This document shows, piece after piece, positions 27,565-36,758 of a stretch of 64,000 nt of DNA (positions within the stretch are counted from its first letter, which is position 1; every line of letters begins with the position of its first letter). A program made the translations under genes and the position numbers. Source of the stretch: an uncultured Coriobacteriaceae bacterium (GTDB lineage: Bacteria > Actinomycetota > Coriobacteriia > Coriobacteriales > Atopobiaceae). The DNA lies in NCBI GenBank assembly GCA_902786015.1, contig CADAAU010000008.1, positions 62,001-126,000 on the forward strand, written 5' to 3'. Below the pieces are notes generated by a model, which ran no database searches, had not been told where the DNA came from, and worked only from the letters and a program-made list of their open reading frames with translations.

Positions 27565-27592
27565 AGGCAAGCGATGGGGATACCCCTTTTTG
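27565..27592. repeat. Intergenic GGCAAGCGATGGGGATACCCC motif
   Basis: A short self-complementary core (ggggatacccc) preceded by ggcaagcgat, just downstream of rlmKL. The prefix ggcaagcg plus a G-run-TA-C-run core recurs in the 62-bp palindrome at 57630-57691, and a related core is at 22131-22176. It is probably a dispersed intergenic repeat; function unknown. Confidence 0.45.
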
Positions 27593-27600
27593 CACACTCG

Positions 27601-29769
27601 CTATCTCACTACATAGCAGCTAAGGGGATTTCTCGAACGCAAAAAGTCAGGTTCTTGCACCCGCGCACTCACGTTCTCTGTCGTCCTTCCCTGCGATTCG
27701 AATGCCTTGAGCCATGGCACAACAATAGGTTCGCTGCCCGCAAGTATCACAATTCCTCCCCCATTAAGAGCACCCAGAATTCGTGGTGCAAGCGCTTGCA
27801 TGTCCAAGGTCGGCATCCATACGGGCGGCACGCAAAGCACCATGTCGAACTTTTCGCCCTTCCGCAGTGTCTGACCAAGCCAATCGCCAGCCTCTTTCTC
27901 TTCTACGATGTGGGCCTTGTTGCCCAGTCTGTTTTTCTTGAACACCCTCCGGCACCGTCTCGCCCTATCGGCATACGGTTCCAGCGTGACCGTGCGCTGA
28001 GCACCCCCAGCAGCAGCGCATGCCGATGCCGCAGAAGATGATCCAAACAGGTTCAAGAAACTCCTTCCCGACGCGTCGTTACGCACGAGGAATCGCAGCC
28101 CCCTCTGCTCAAGAGGAAGTCCGGTGTCTGGCCTTCCAGCAAGATCCACCTCGAATATGAGGCCATTTTCCTCAACATCAATCAGCTCGGCTTGTGTCCC
28201 CTGCACACGGGAATCGCGTTCCATTCTTACGTGCACACAAGCATAATCTATATCAAAGACAGCCGACGCGATCGCACACGCATCAAACAGCCTCCTCCGC
28301 GCGGTCTCCTCGCTCAACGACCGTGGCCTGCGATGCTCGCGCACAAGGGCGTGACAACGGTCGTCATGACGGCCCGCCTCCCGATATACGTCAACCGAAA
28401 GCCTGAATTCGGGAATGTCCTCGTCGTACACGCGATAGCACGAAACGCCGTTCCTCCTTGCCCACTTCGCTCGCTCGCGACCCATCTTTCGAAGCCTTGA
28501 TGCGAACTGCTCACTTCGCTCGTCACCCACCGGGACGAGCTTGCGCTTGCCGGAAAGAGAAACTATCTCGCACGAACGTTGGCTTTGAGCACCGTCATAT
28601 ATTCTAGCGGTCACTTCCAGAGGCCCGTTGTAGCACTCAACAACATGCGCCGGCATTCGCCCCAATGCCGAATCGATCGCGACATTCGGCGTGATGATCG
28701 CGCAGTTCCATCCCTCAGGCAGGACGTTTACCGCCTGAGCAAGGGCCTCATGCACCCCGAGAAGCTCCCTCTGTGTTCCAAGTCGCTCGCCATAAGGAGG
28801 ATTCGTGACCAAAAGTCCTTCCTTATGGCCTCTCTTTCGCATGCCACGAATATGTCGGTTTAGATTCGCCGCATCATCCACGTAGAACTGAACACTCGAT
28901 GTGACTCCAGCACGTCTGGCATTTTCGCGCGCGATTGATACCGCATGGTCATCTATGTCCCCAGCAATGACACGGAGGCCAGGTGATGTTTCGATAGCCG
29001 TTGCGGCATTCGCCAGGAGATTTGCCCAAGTCATCTCGTCATGAAGCGCCCAGGCCTCAAAACCCCATCGCTCGCGCAACATACCAGGTGCAATCCCCAA
29101 GGCAATAAGCGCTCCCTCAATCGCAATCGTGCCCGACCCACACATGGGGTCAATCAGCACACCGCCCTGCCTCGAAATCTCTTTCCATCCGGCCGCCAGC
29201 AACAGGCCCGCAGCAAGCGTCTCTTTGAGAGGTGCCGCCGTTTGGACACCATCCTCGCGATATCCTCGCCTATGGAGAGACTCGCCAGATAGGTTCAAGT
29301 AGATCGTCGCCTTCTTTTCGTGAATCGCGATATCGATGCGCAGGTCTGGATTGCGAACATCGACCTGCGGCCTCTCTCCCCATACCTCACGCAGGTGGTC
29401 ACATATCGCGTCCTTCGCCTTGAGCGCGGCAAAGGATGTGTTGCGAAGGCTCGCGTTTGTTCCATGCGCGCCGAGCGCTATGGTCGACCCACGAGTAAGG
29501 TGCTTCTCCCATCCTATGGTCGCCACGCCTTTGTAATACTGATCGGCTGTGGAAGCTGGGACCCTGGCAATCACGAGTTGCACACGAGTTGCCACGCGAC
29601 TCCACAAACATGCTGTATATGCTTCCTCTTGGCCACCACAAAAGGACACGCCGCCTTTGAGCGGACGCACTTGGCGCATGCCGAGCTCCTTGAGCTCTTG
29701 TGCAAGGATGCCTTCAAAGCCACTCGCACACCGAGCGAATAGTTCCATATTGGATGTATTCACAGGCAT
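27601..29769 (-). CDS. rlmL: Fused 23S rRNA (guanine) methyltransferase RlmKL
   Basis: A 722-aa bifunctional enzyme. The N-terminal THUMP part (about 1-155, ARCASGFEGILAQEL) is followed by the RlmL N2-guanine methyltransferase, with DPMCGSGTIAIEGA near residue 205 and catalytic VTNPPYGERLG near 325. The C-terminal RlmK-like domain has LNLFGSSSAASACAAAGGA as SAM motif. The family's DPPxF motif reads CVPPVW here, so the Asp is lost, and the RlmK half may have altered or no activity (inference). GGAGAGGAC precedes the ATG. It is transcribed away from the divergent MATE gene. Confidence 0.88.
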   Translation of the reverse strand: MPVNTSNMELFARCASGFEGILAQELKELGMRQVRPLKGGVSFCGGQEEAYTACLWSRVATRVQLVIARVPASTADQYYKGVATIGWEKHLTRGSTIALGAHGTNASLRNTSFAALKAKDAICDHLREVWGERPQVDVRNPDLRIDIAIHEKKATIYLNLSGESLHRRGYREDGVQTAAPLKETLAAGLLLAAGWKEISRQGGVLIDPMCGSGTIAIEGALIALGIAPGMLRERWGFEAWALHDEMTWANLLANAATAIETSPGLRVIAGDIDDHAVSIARENARRAGVTSSVQFYVDDAANLNRHIRGMRKRGHKEGLLVTNPPYGERLGTQRELLGVHEALAQAVNVLPEGWNCAIITPNVAIDSALGRMPAHVVECYNGPLEVTARIYDGAQSQRSCEIVSLSGKRKLVPVGDERSEQFASRLRKMGRERAKWARRNGVSCYRVYDEDIPEFRLSVDVYREAGRHDDRCHALVREHRRPRSLSEETARRRLFDACAIASAVFDIDYACVHVRMERDSRVQGTQAELIDVEENGLIFEVDLAGRPDTGLPLEQRGLRFLVRNDASGRSFLNLFGSSSAASACAAAGGAQRTVTLEPYADRARRCRRVFKKNRLGNKAHIVEEKEAGDWLGQTLRKGEKFDMVLCVPPVWMPTLDMQALAPRILGALNGGGIVILAGSEPIVVPWLKAFESQGRTTENVSARVQEPDFLRSRNPLSCYVVR

Positions 29770-29810
29770 AGTCCTCTCCAGTCGGGCTCTTTTGCAGTAT
29801 CATACAATGC

Positions 29811-31202
29811 ATGAAACAGCACTCATTCATTGGCCTTTTGAGGCAAACTCCGGAAGAAAAGCGCCGCGAGATGCTTGAACGTCCCGTCGGCCCGCTCATC
29901 CTCTCTCTAGCCGCTCCCTCTATCTTTGCAAATGTCATAACCACCATCTACAATCTCGCCGATGCGTTCTTTGTTGGCCAGATGGGCATAACCAGTGCCA
30001 GCGCTGCCGTCGGTGTATCGTTCCTCACGTCCACCGTCATCCAATCAATGGCGTTCTTTTTTGCACAGGGCACCGGCATACACATGAGCCGTTGCCTCGG
30101 TGCCGGAGACACCCAAGAGGCAGCGGAGTACGTCAATACCGGTATCGCTGCCACGTTGAGTCTCGGAACCCTCATCGCACTCGCGGGTCAGGTATTTCTC
30201 GATCAGCTCTGTTACCTTGGTGGGTCGACGGCAACGATACTTCCCTATGCTCGCTCGTACGTAAGCGTCTTGCTGCTCGGAGCACCTTTCATCGCGACTG
30301 GCTTTCTTATGAACATGCAATTGCGCTTTCAGGGCGAATCGTTCTATTCCATGCTTTGCATGGTTGCGGGGGCATTGCTCAATACCTTCCTCACCCCATT
30401 GTTTATCTTTGGGCTTGGCATGGGTATTGCGGGCAGCGCATGGGCAACTGTCGTCAGCGAGGCTGTGAGCTTCCTGCTTCTATTGATCGAGATGAGCAGA
30501 GCTGGCATTACCCCACTTGGCATCAAATATGTTCGTCTCCCCAATCGGCAGATGATGCGCACCATTAGCATCGGCGGCATCCCCTCGTTTACGCGCCAAG
30601 TCATGTTTGGCGTCTCAACAAGCCTGCTCAACAATGCCGCCGCACCGTATGGAGATGCTGCCATTGCCGGAATCGCCATTGTCCAGCGCATCATGAGCGT
30701 TGGAAACTTCTTTCAAATTGGCATCGGACAAGGATTCCAACCCATTACGGGCTACAACCTCGGCGCCAAACGATACGACCGCATACGATCCGCCTTCTAC
30801 TATGCTGTTCAGACGTCGTTCGTCTCGGTCGCAGCCATTGGAATAATCACTTTTGTGTTTGCGCCCGACCTGATTGCACTATTTAGGAACGACCCCGACG
30901 TTGTGGCCTTCAGCACGCTTTCGCTCCGTGCTCAGAGTGTTACCATGCCCTTCACCGGCTTGGCCATGGCGACCAATTTCCTTTTGCAGACGAGCGGCAA
31001 GATGTGGAGGGCGACCTTTATGGGTGCCTGCAGGCTCGGACTCGTGCTCGCACCGGTTGTCCTCGTACTTCCACCTCTTCTTGGCATGCTTGGAGTCCAG
31101 ATTGCACAGCCCGCCACTGACGTCATAACCACGCTCATCGCGATTCCACTAGCCCGAGGCGCTTTGCGCGAGCTACAGACGCTAGAGCAACAAGGCCTAT
31201 AG
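29811..31202 (+). CDS. MATE-family multidrug/cation efflux transporter
   Basis: A 463-aa protein with about 12 hydrophobic segments in two similar halves. The usual N-terminal MATE features are present: LERPVGPLILSLAAPSI and IYNLADAFFVGQMG, then a matching IPSFTRQVMFGVSTSLLNN at the start of the second half, and GFQPITGYNLGAKRYDRI. It belongs to the MepA/DinF-like group common in anaerobic Gram-positives. It likely exports drugs or metabolites using an ion gradient; the substrate cannot be inferred. The ATG at 29811 lacks a strong ribosome-binding site, and an internal ATG (residue 21) is an alternative start. Confidence 0.88.
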   Translation: MKQHSFIGLLRQTPEEKRREMLERPVGPLILSLAAPSIFANVITTIYNLADAFFVGQMGITSASAAVGVSFLTSTVIQSMAFFFAQGTGIHMSRCLGAGDTQEAAEYVNTGIAATLSLGTLIALAGQVFLDQLCYLGGSTATILPYARSYVSVLLLGAPFIATGFLMNMQLRFQGESFYSMLCMVAGALLNTFLTPLFIFGLGMGIAGSAWATVVSEAVSFLLLLIEMSRAGITPLGIKYVRLPNRQMMRTISIGGIPSFTRQVMFGVSTSLLNNAAAPYGDAAIAGIAIVQRIMSVGNFFQIGIGQGFQPITGYNLGAKRYDRIRSAFYYAVQTSFVSVAAIGIITFVFAPDLIALFRNDPDVVAFSTLSLRAQSVTMPFTGLAMATNFLLQTSGKMWRATFMGACRLGLVLAPVVLVLPPLLGMLGVQIAQPATDVITTLIAIPLARGALRELQTLEQQGL

Positions 31203-31295
31203 GATCCATACTTGCCTTATCGGCTGCACACACTCCGGCCTTCAACATATCAGTCTTCAGCATATGGCCCGCGTCAAGGTCTCATAAAAAGAAGA

Positions 31296-31327
31296 CGGTC
31301 ACCGTACTCTTGCGGTGACCGCCTTTT
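31296..31327. terminator. Bidirectional terminator between MATE gene and hydrogenase operon
   Basis: A perfect 9-bp stem (cggtcaccg / cggtgaccg) with an 8-nt loop, followed by CCTTTT on the plus strand and by an A-run upstream that gives a T-run on the minus strand. It serves two convergent transcription units. Confidence 0.85.
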
Positions 31328-31365
31328 CTAATTGTTAAGCGACTCTGCGTTAAGGACGCCTCAGC

Positions 31366-33120
31366 CTATGCCTTGGGGTACTTCTCGCGAGCGACATAAC
31401 TCGTGTGCAGGGCCTTATGCGCCTTGCCCTTGCCGTAACCCTCGGTAAACCACTCTTCGTAGAGCTTGATGATGGACGGGTTCTCGTGAGACATGCGAAG
31501 GGTCGCCGCCGCATCCGCATCGTAGAGCGCCTTGGCGCGCACGGCCTTGACGTCCACCGTGTCACGTACGTACTGCGGCTGGATGACCTGACCGCCACCG
31601 TTTACGCAGCCGCCCGGGCAACCCATGATCTCGATGAAGCCCCAACCCTCGGGATTGCCGGCCTTGACCTTTTCCATGACTTCGGCAGCCGCACTCGCAC
31701 CAGATGCGACGCAAACCTTGAGCTCAGTGCCACCGACGTTGACCGTGGCCTCCTTGATGCTTTCGGTTCCACGCACCGCATGGAGCTCAAGGGGCTCGGT
31801 TGCGCCGTTGAGCCACGCGTTTGCGGTACGAACTGCAGCCTCCATGACGCCGCCCGTGGCGCCAAATATGACGGCCGCGCCGGTGTCGTCGGCCATCGGG
31901 TCGTCAAACTCCTCGTCCGGAAGCATCTCGAACTTGAGGCCAGACTTCTTGATGAGGTAGCCAAGCTCACGCGTTGTGATCGAGATGTCGAGGTCCGGCA
32001 TGCCAGGACCGGCGGCAGACTGGTCGTCGCGACCAATCTCGAACTTCTTTGCCGTGCAGGGCATAACCGAAACAGACACGATGTCCTTGGGGTCGATGCC
32101 CATCTTGTTGGCGAAGTAGGTCTTGGTCACCGCGCCCTGCATCTGCTGAGGCGACTTGCACGTCGACACATGCGGGAGCAGGTCGGGATAGTAATACTCG
32201 CAGAACTTGACCCAACCGGGGCTGCAAGACGTGACCATGGGAAGCACGCCACCGTTCTGGATGCGCTCAACAAGCTCGTTTGCCTCTTCCACGATGGTGA
32301 GGTCGGCTCCAAAGTCGGTATCGAACACCTTGTCGAATCCGAGGCGACGAAGCGCTGCGACCATCTTGCCTTCGACGTTGGTGCCAATGGGCATGCCAAA
32401 GCTCTCGCCCAGCTGAGCGCGGACGGAAGGCGCCGTTTGGACGACTACGTATTTGGATGGGTCGGCAATCGCCTCAAGGACCTTGTCGGTGTCATCCCTC
32501 ACGGTGAGGGCGCCCGTCGGGCACACGACCGTGCACTGACCGCAAGAGATGCACGGGACATCCCTCAGCAGCCTGTTGAAGGGCGATCCGATGTTGGTGT
32601 CGATGCCACGGTCGTTGGCGCCGATGACGCCCACGAACTGCTCGTTGCAGGCCGCCACGCAGCGACGGCAAAGGATGCACTTGTTGTTGTTCCTCACGAG
32701 ATGCGGCGTCGAGTAGTCGATCTCGTACTCGGGCTTGAAGCCATCGAAAGCGTCCTCGTCGACACCATACTCGACGCAGAGCTTTTGCAGCTCGCAATCG
32801 GTAGAGCGCGGGCACGACAGGCACTTCTTGTCGTGGGTGGAAAGAATGAGCTCCAGCGTGGTCTTGCGGTACTTTCTGACCTTCTCGGAGTTCGTCTGGA
32901 TCTCCATGCCCTCGGCAACGGGATATACGCACGCAGTCACGAGGCCCCTCGTTCCAGTCGCCTCGACGATGCAGATGCGGCAAGCACCGATTTCGTTCTT
33001 TTCCTTCATGTAGCAAAGTGTCGGAATCTCGACACCTGCCGTACGGGCTGCCTCCAAAATCGTGGAGCCCTCGGGCACGCTTACAGCGATGCCGTTAACT
33101 TTTACATTCACCATATTCAT
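31366..33120 (-). CDS. hndD: [FeFe]-hydrogenase catalytic subunit, HndD type
   Basis: A 584-aa protein and the last gene of the hydrogenase operon. It has an N-terminal [2Fe-2S] plant-type domain (CYMKEKNEIGACRICIVE), a His-ligated [4Fe-4S] segment (STHDKKCLSCPRSTDCELQ), two [4Fe-4S] ferredoxin motifs (CILCRRCVAAC, CISCGQCTVVCP), and the H-cluster domain. The latter carries L1 TSCSPGW, L2 MPCTAKKFE and L3 GCPGGCVNGGGQ, then the C-terminal small-subunit-like region. L1 has Ser in place of the second Cys of TSCCP, a variant I associate with multimeric Hnd/HydABC enzymes. It reduces protons with electrons from ferredoxin/NADH, or the reverse, in the cytoplasm. No HydEFG maturases are in the window. 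AGGAG lies 10 bases before the ATG. Confidence 0.94.
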   Translation of the reverse strand: MNMVNVKVNGIAVSVPEGSTILEAARTAGVEIPTLCYMKEKNEIGACRICIVEATGTRGLVTACVYPVAEGMEIQTNSEKVRKYRKTTLELILSTHDKKCLSCPRSTDCELQKLCVEYGVDEDAFDGFKPEYEIDYSTPHLVRNNNKCILCRRCVAACNEQFVGVIGANDRGIDTNIGSPFNRLLRDVPCISCGQCTVVCPTGALTVRDDTDKVLEAIADPSKYVVVQTAPSVRAQLGESFGMPIGTNVEGKMVAALRRLGFDKVFDTDFGADLTIVEEANELVERIQNGGVLPMVTSCSPGWVKFCEYYYPDLLPHVSTCKSPQQMQGAVTKTYFANKMGIDPKDIVSVSVMPCTAKKFEIGRDDQSAAGPGMPDLDISITTRELGYLIKKSGLKFEMLPDEEFDDPMADDTGAAVIFGATGGVMEAAVRTANAWLNGATEPLELHAVRGTESIKEATVNVGGTELKVCVASGASAAAEVMEKVKAGNPEGWGFIEIMGCPGGCVNGGGQVIQPQYVRDTVDVKAVRAKALYDADAAATLRMSHENPSIIKLYEEWFTEGYGKGKAHKALHTSYVAREKYPKA

Positions 33121-33136
33121 ACCTACAGGGCTCCTT

Positions 33137-34693
33137 TTACTGCTTGCTGATAGCCTTGAACTTACAGTTGCTCATGCAGGCACCGCACTTGATGCACTTC
33201 TCCGAATCGATGCGATAGGAAGGACGCTTGTGCCTAGGCGCCACGTAGTCCGTCTTTGCGATCGCGTCAACCGGGCAGTTCCGTGCGCACAGGCCGCAGC
33301 CAATGCACTTGTCGGGATCGATTGTGAACGTCAAGAGGTCCTTGCATACACCGGCAGGGCACTTCTTGTCCTTAACGTGTGCAACGTACTCTTCGCGGAA
33401 GAACTTGAGCGTTGCCAGAACCGGATTCGGAGCGGTCTGACCCAAGCCGCACAACGAGTTCGTCTTTATGTAGTTGCACAGGTCCTCGATCCGATCGAGG
33501 TCCTCCATCGTACCCTTGCCCTCCGTGATCTTGTCGAGCAGCTCAAGGAGCCTCTTGGTGCCAACACGACACGGCGTGCATTTACCACAGGACTCGTCGA
33601 CGGTGAACTCCAAAAAGAACTTGGCCATGTCGACCATGCAGGTGTCCTCGTCCATGACGATGAGGCCACCGGATCCCATCATGCAGCCAATGGCAGTAAG
33701 GTTGTCGTAGTCAACCTCAGTGTCGATGAGGCTTGCGGGAATGCAGCCACCCGAAGGACCTCCGGTCTGGGCAGCCTTGAACTTCTTTCCGTTGGGGATG
33801 CCGCCACCGATGTCGTACACGATGTGCTCGAGCGTCGTGCCCATGGGAATCTCGACAAGGCCGGTGTGGTTGATCTTTCCGCCCAATGCAAAGACCTTGG
33901 TGCCCTTGGACTTCTCGGTACCCATGGAGGCAAACCACTCTGCACCGCGCAGGATGATCTGCGGGATGTTCGCAAAGGTCTCGACGTTATTCTCGACGGT
34001 GGGCTTGCCAAAGAGACCCTTGACGGCTGGGAAAGGCGGACGCGGACGGGGCTCGCCACGATTGCCTTCGATCGAGGTCATAAGCGCGGTCTCCTCGCCG
34101 CACACGAACGCGCCGGCGCCAAGCCTGATCTCCAGATCGAAGTCAAAACCGGAATCAAAGATGTTCTTGCCCAGGAGTCCGTATTCGCGGGCCTGCTCGA
34201 TGGCGATGCCAAGGCGCTTGACGGCGATTGGGTACTCGGCGCGTACATACACGTAACCCTTGGTGCAACCGCAGGCATAGCCACAGATTGCCATGGCCTC
34301 AATCACGCTGTGAGGATCGCCCTCAAGGACGGAGCGGTCCATGAACGCGCCGGGGTCGCCCTCGTCCGCGTTGCACACGACGTACTTCTGGTCGGCCTTG
34401 GCCTTGCCGTGATCGTCGTAGACGAGTCTCTCGACACGACGACCCTTGAGCAAATGCTCGCTAACAATTTCGGTTACGTCTTCCACGGTGACGCGACTGT
34501 AGAACGTGCCGTCCGGGTAGACGATGACAACAGGACCGAGTTCGCACAGGCCGAAGCAGCCGGTACGCACGAGCTTGATCTCGTCCTGCAGTTCATTCTT
34601 TTCGAGCTCTACCTCGAAGGCCTCCTGGATTTGCTGACTGCCCGACGAAGTACAACCGGTACCACCGCAGATTAGGACTTGTGAACGAATCAC
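33137..34693 (-). CDS. hndC: NuoF-like hydrogenase subunit HndC with internal deletion
   Basis: A 518-aa NADH-binding subunit. It has a thioredoxin-like [2Fe-2S] domain (GGTGCTSSGSQ ... TGCFGLCELGP, residues 9-53), the NuoF core (CNADEGDPGAFMDRSVLEG, GAGAFVCGEETALM), the N3-type [4Fe-4S] site (DESCGKCTPCRVGT, SLCGLGQTAPNP), and two C-terminal ferredoxin motifs (CIGCGLCARNCP, CIKCGACMSNC). Between VERLVYDD (residue 94) and KYVVCNADEG (103), the roughly 75 residues found in relatives are absent. These include the RGRGGxGFPTG FMN/NADH motif. The frame is intact, and the length is short by that amount against the usual near-600 aa. Start by position after hndB; downstream hndD follows within 20 bp. 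Confidence 0.9.
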   Translation of the reverse strand: MIRSQVLICGGTGCTSSGSQQIQEAFEVELEKNELQDEIKLVRTGCFGLCELGPVVIVYPDGTFYSRVTVEDVTEIVSEHLLKGRRVERLVYDDHGKAKADQKYVVCNADEGDPGAFMDRSVLEGDPHSVIEAMAICGYACGCTKGYVYVRAEYPIAVKRLGIAIEQAREYGLLGKNIFDSGFDFDLEIRLGAGAFVCGEETALMTSIEGNRGEPRPRPPFPAVKGLFGKPTVENNVETFANIPQIILRGAEWFASMGTEKSKGTKVFALGGKINHTGLVEIPMGTTLEHIVYDIGGGIPNGKKFKAAQTGGPSGGCIPASLIDTEVDYDNLTAIGCMMGSGGLIVMDEDTCMVDMAKFFLEFTVDESCGKCTPCRVGTKRLLELLDKITEGKGTMEDLDRIEDLCNYIKTNSLCGLGQTAPNPVLATLKFFREEYVAHVKDKKCPAGVCKDLLTFTIDPDKCIGCGLCARNCPVDAIAKTDYVAPRHKRPSYRIDSEKCIKCGACMSNCKFKAISKQ

Positions 34694-34708
34694 AATATAC
34701 CTCCAAAC

Positions 34709-35080
34709 TTATGCCGTAACGGCGCCGATTGTGTAATCACTAACGACCTGACCGCCCTTAAGATGCTTCTCAATGACCTCCTGAGCCTTCTCAGGGTTCA
34801 TTTTTACGTAGGTAACCTTCTCTTTGCCTGCCTCAAATACCTCGACGACCGGCTCATACTGGCAGATGCCAATGCAGCCAGTCTGAGTTACAGAGACCTT
34901 GCTTTCGAGGTTCTCCTTGTTCACACCCTCAACGAAAGCGTTCAGAACTGGACGAGCACCGGCAGCGATGCCGCAGGTCGCCATGCCAACGACCACGCGA
35001 ACGCCTTCCATACCGTCGCGCAATACAACCTTGTCCTTCATCCTGTTCTTTATTGCCTGCAGTTCCGCCAACGACTTCAT
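34709..35080 (-). CDS. hndB: Thioredoxin-like [2Fe-2S] hydrogenase subunit HndB
   Basis: A 123-aa protein with the four-Cys thioredoxin-like [2Fe-2S] pattern: MATCGIAAGARPV (first Cys pair partner) and TQTGCIGICQYEPV. This matches HndB, the small subunit of NAD(P)-reducing [FeFe]-hydrogenases. It is immediately upstream of hndC (15 bp gap) and downstream of the GHKL ATPase gene. It transfers electrons between flavin and Fe-S chain in the complex. Start supported by GAAGGAGAGG upstream. Confidence 0.9.
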   Translation of the reverse strand: MKSLAELQAIKNRMKDKVVLRDGMEGVRVVVGMATCGIAAGARPVLNAFVEGVNKENLESKVSVTQTGCIGICQYEPVVEVFEAGKEKVTYVKMNPEKAQEVIEKHLKGGQVVSDYTIGAVTA

Positions 35081-35108
35081 ACTATTTCCTCTCCTTCATA
35101 TGGTCTGT

Positions 35109-35660
35109 CTATGGCAGCTCTTCGTACTGCTCTCGCAAGTACGCCCCTATCCACTCCATAACATCATAGCTGTTCAGCGGCACATCTTCTAGCACCTCTC
35201 TTAGTTCCCGCGTATCCAGCTTCACTTCGCTGCCATTCCTTTTGTGGACAAACAGAAAATCCGTATCTGGATGTCCTTGTACAAGCGTCAACATAGTAGA
35301 ACTTACGTCACCGAGCGGCGTAAAGTCTATGTGATTCATGTTGAAGGTTGCCGTCACATGAGTTCCATGTCCTTGGGGGTCTTCCTCCTCTGTCACTGAC
35401 TCAATCGTGAGTTCGCCATCCGTCTGCTCGCAGGCGAGCTTGAGCAGCGGTATGCCCATCCCTACCTTTCGAGTCGTCCTTGTGGTGTAAAAGGGATCGG
35501 TAACGCTCCTCACGACGTCGTCGCTCATTCCGCATCCGTCGTCAACAATCTCTAACGTCAAGACGTCGTTCTCTTCGGTCAAAAGAATCTGCGTGAGCGA
35601 CGCCCCGGCCTTAACGGAGTTTTCGGCCACGTCCAGAATGTTTAGCGATAGTTCCTTCAT
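35109..35660 (-). CDS. GHKL ATPase-domain protein in hydrogenase operon
   Basis: A 183-aa protein with an isolated histidine-kinase-like ATPase fold: N box NILDVAENSVKAGAS, G1 box VDDGCGMS, F/G2 boxes PFYTTRTTRKVGMGIPLLKL, then GHGTHV. There is no dimerisation/phosphoacceptor domain, so it is not a complete histidine kinase. The last 80 residues are a separate small domain. Homologues sit in hydrogenase operons of Clostridia. A regulatory switch role with the nearby anti-sigma-like ATPase and DRTGG proteins is inference. Confidence 0.85.
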   Translation of the reverse strand: MKELSLNILDVAENSVKAGASLTQILLTEENDVLTLEIVDDGCGMSDDVVRSVTDPFYTTRTTRKVGMGIPLLKLACEQTDGELTIESVTEEEDPQGHGTHVTATFNMNHIDFTPLGDVSSTMLTLVQGHPDTDFLFVHKRNGSEVKLDTRELREVLEDVPLNSYDVMEWIGAYLREQYEELP

Positions 35661-35679
35661 CTTTCGCCCCTACGTCTGT

Positions 35680-36411
35680 CTAGGACCTGAGGTCTTCGAA
35701 CAGTCTCTTTCGAACCAGCGCACTGCTATACGGCTCGTCTACCTCAATGTAGTCGTTTTCGTCGCCATCCCTGAGCTGGTCCAAGTAGTGCGCATCCGAA
35801 CTAAACAACAAGCGGATGCCCTCGAGTCCATACCTACTCACGTAGGCGTCCTTATTCTTTCTATCGTGAAGTTCCGCCAAGCGAAACCCCACATAGTGCG
35901 GAAAGTCTCCCAATATCTCGATTGCCCCATTGGACGGCCTGTCGATGTGTGCAGGATAGCATATTCCCCCATACGCGCTTACGATCTGTGGCGCGTCGTC
36001 CAGCGAAATCGTGGTTGCGTTAATGAGAAGATCCTCCTCGTGGCCAACGACGTTGTCTTCGTCATCCAATATGAGCTGCTCTCCAAATATGTCCTCGCGG
36101 TTCTTTACTCGAATGCGTCGCTCGTCGACTTCGTCGTTGAAGGCGAGCGCCGCTTCAAGCGTCTCGAAGAGGCAGACCACGTGAATGTCCTCTGACGTCG
36201 TCAGCTCCATTCCTGCAATGGGCACTACTCCATACCTCCTTGCCGCCGTGAAGAAAGCGGGGCAATTTCTGGAGGAATTATGATCCGTCAGCGCCATGAT
36301 GCCCACTCCGTTGAGACTCGCCATACCAGCAAGATTGTTGGGAGTGTTGTCCACGTCTCCGCATGGAGAAAGGCAAGAGTGCACATGAAAATCGTAGTAG
36401 TACCTTGTCAT
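35680..36411 (-). CDS. PHP-domain phosphoesterase in hydrogenase operon
   Basis: A 243-aa PHP metal-dependent hydrolase. Metal-binding motifs are DFHVHSCLSPCGD (residues 7-19), LTDHNSS, GMELTTSEDIHVVCLF, CYPAHID and FSSDAHYLDQL. All positions of the trinuclear site look intact. Substrate unknown: PHP enzymes act on phosphoesters from nucleotides to histidinol phosphate. Placed between a DRTGG protein and a GHKL ATPase, it probably belongs to the signalling block rather than to catalysis of H2 metabolism. Confidence 0.87.
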   Translation of the reverse strand: MTRYYYDFHVHSCLSPCGDVDNTPNNLAGMASLNGVGIMALTDHNSSRNCPAFFTAARRYGVVPIAGMELTTSEDIHVVCLFETLEAALAFNDEVDERRIRVKNREDIFGEQLILDDEDNVVGHEEDLLINATTISLDDAPQIVSAYGGICYPAHIDRPSNGAIEILGDFPHYVGFRLAELHDRKNKDAYVSRYGLEGIRLLFSSDAHYLDQLRDGDENDYIEVDEPYSSALVRKRLFEDLRS

Positions 36412-36422
36412 AGTGATGTACC

Positions 36423-36749
36423 TTAGGCAAGAAGCCCGGCAAGTCTTACCGCCGTCTCATAGATTGGCTCACTACTGCCAAGGATGTTGACATCCTTTGC
36501 TTGCGCAGTGTCCTTAAGCTCGTCGGTCATAGCCACGCCCTCCGCGAGAATCACGCAGGAGGTATCAGCAAGGCTTGCAACAGCTACCACGTTTACGTTT
36601 GTCATGATGGTAATCCATGCGTTATCCATCTGAGCGCGACCCATGACCCAGCTCAGAAGGTCACCAATATAGACGCCATCGATTTCGCGTTCGCCATCCG
36701 GCAACGCCAAGGCCTCGAAGCCATGTGCGAGCAACTCCTTAACCTTCAC
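36423..36749 (-). CDS. DRTGG-domain protein (first copy)
   Basis: A 108-aa protein matching the DRTGG domain that also occurs in front of phosphotransacetylase and CBS domains. Recognisable are YIGDLLSWVMGRAQMDNAWI and the end ILGSSEPIYETAVRLAGLL. It lies 9 bp after the HydS-like gene. DRTGG domains are thought to bind small ligands such as nucleotides. Paired with a second copy at 38461-38817. Confidence 0.85.
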   Translation of the reverse strand: MKVKELLAHGFEALALPDGEREIDGVYIGDLLSWVMGRAQMDNAWITIMTNVNVVAVASLADTSCVILAEGVAMTDELKDTAQAKDVNILGSSEPIYETAVRLAGLLA

Positions 36750-36758
36750 CCGGTCTCC

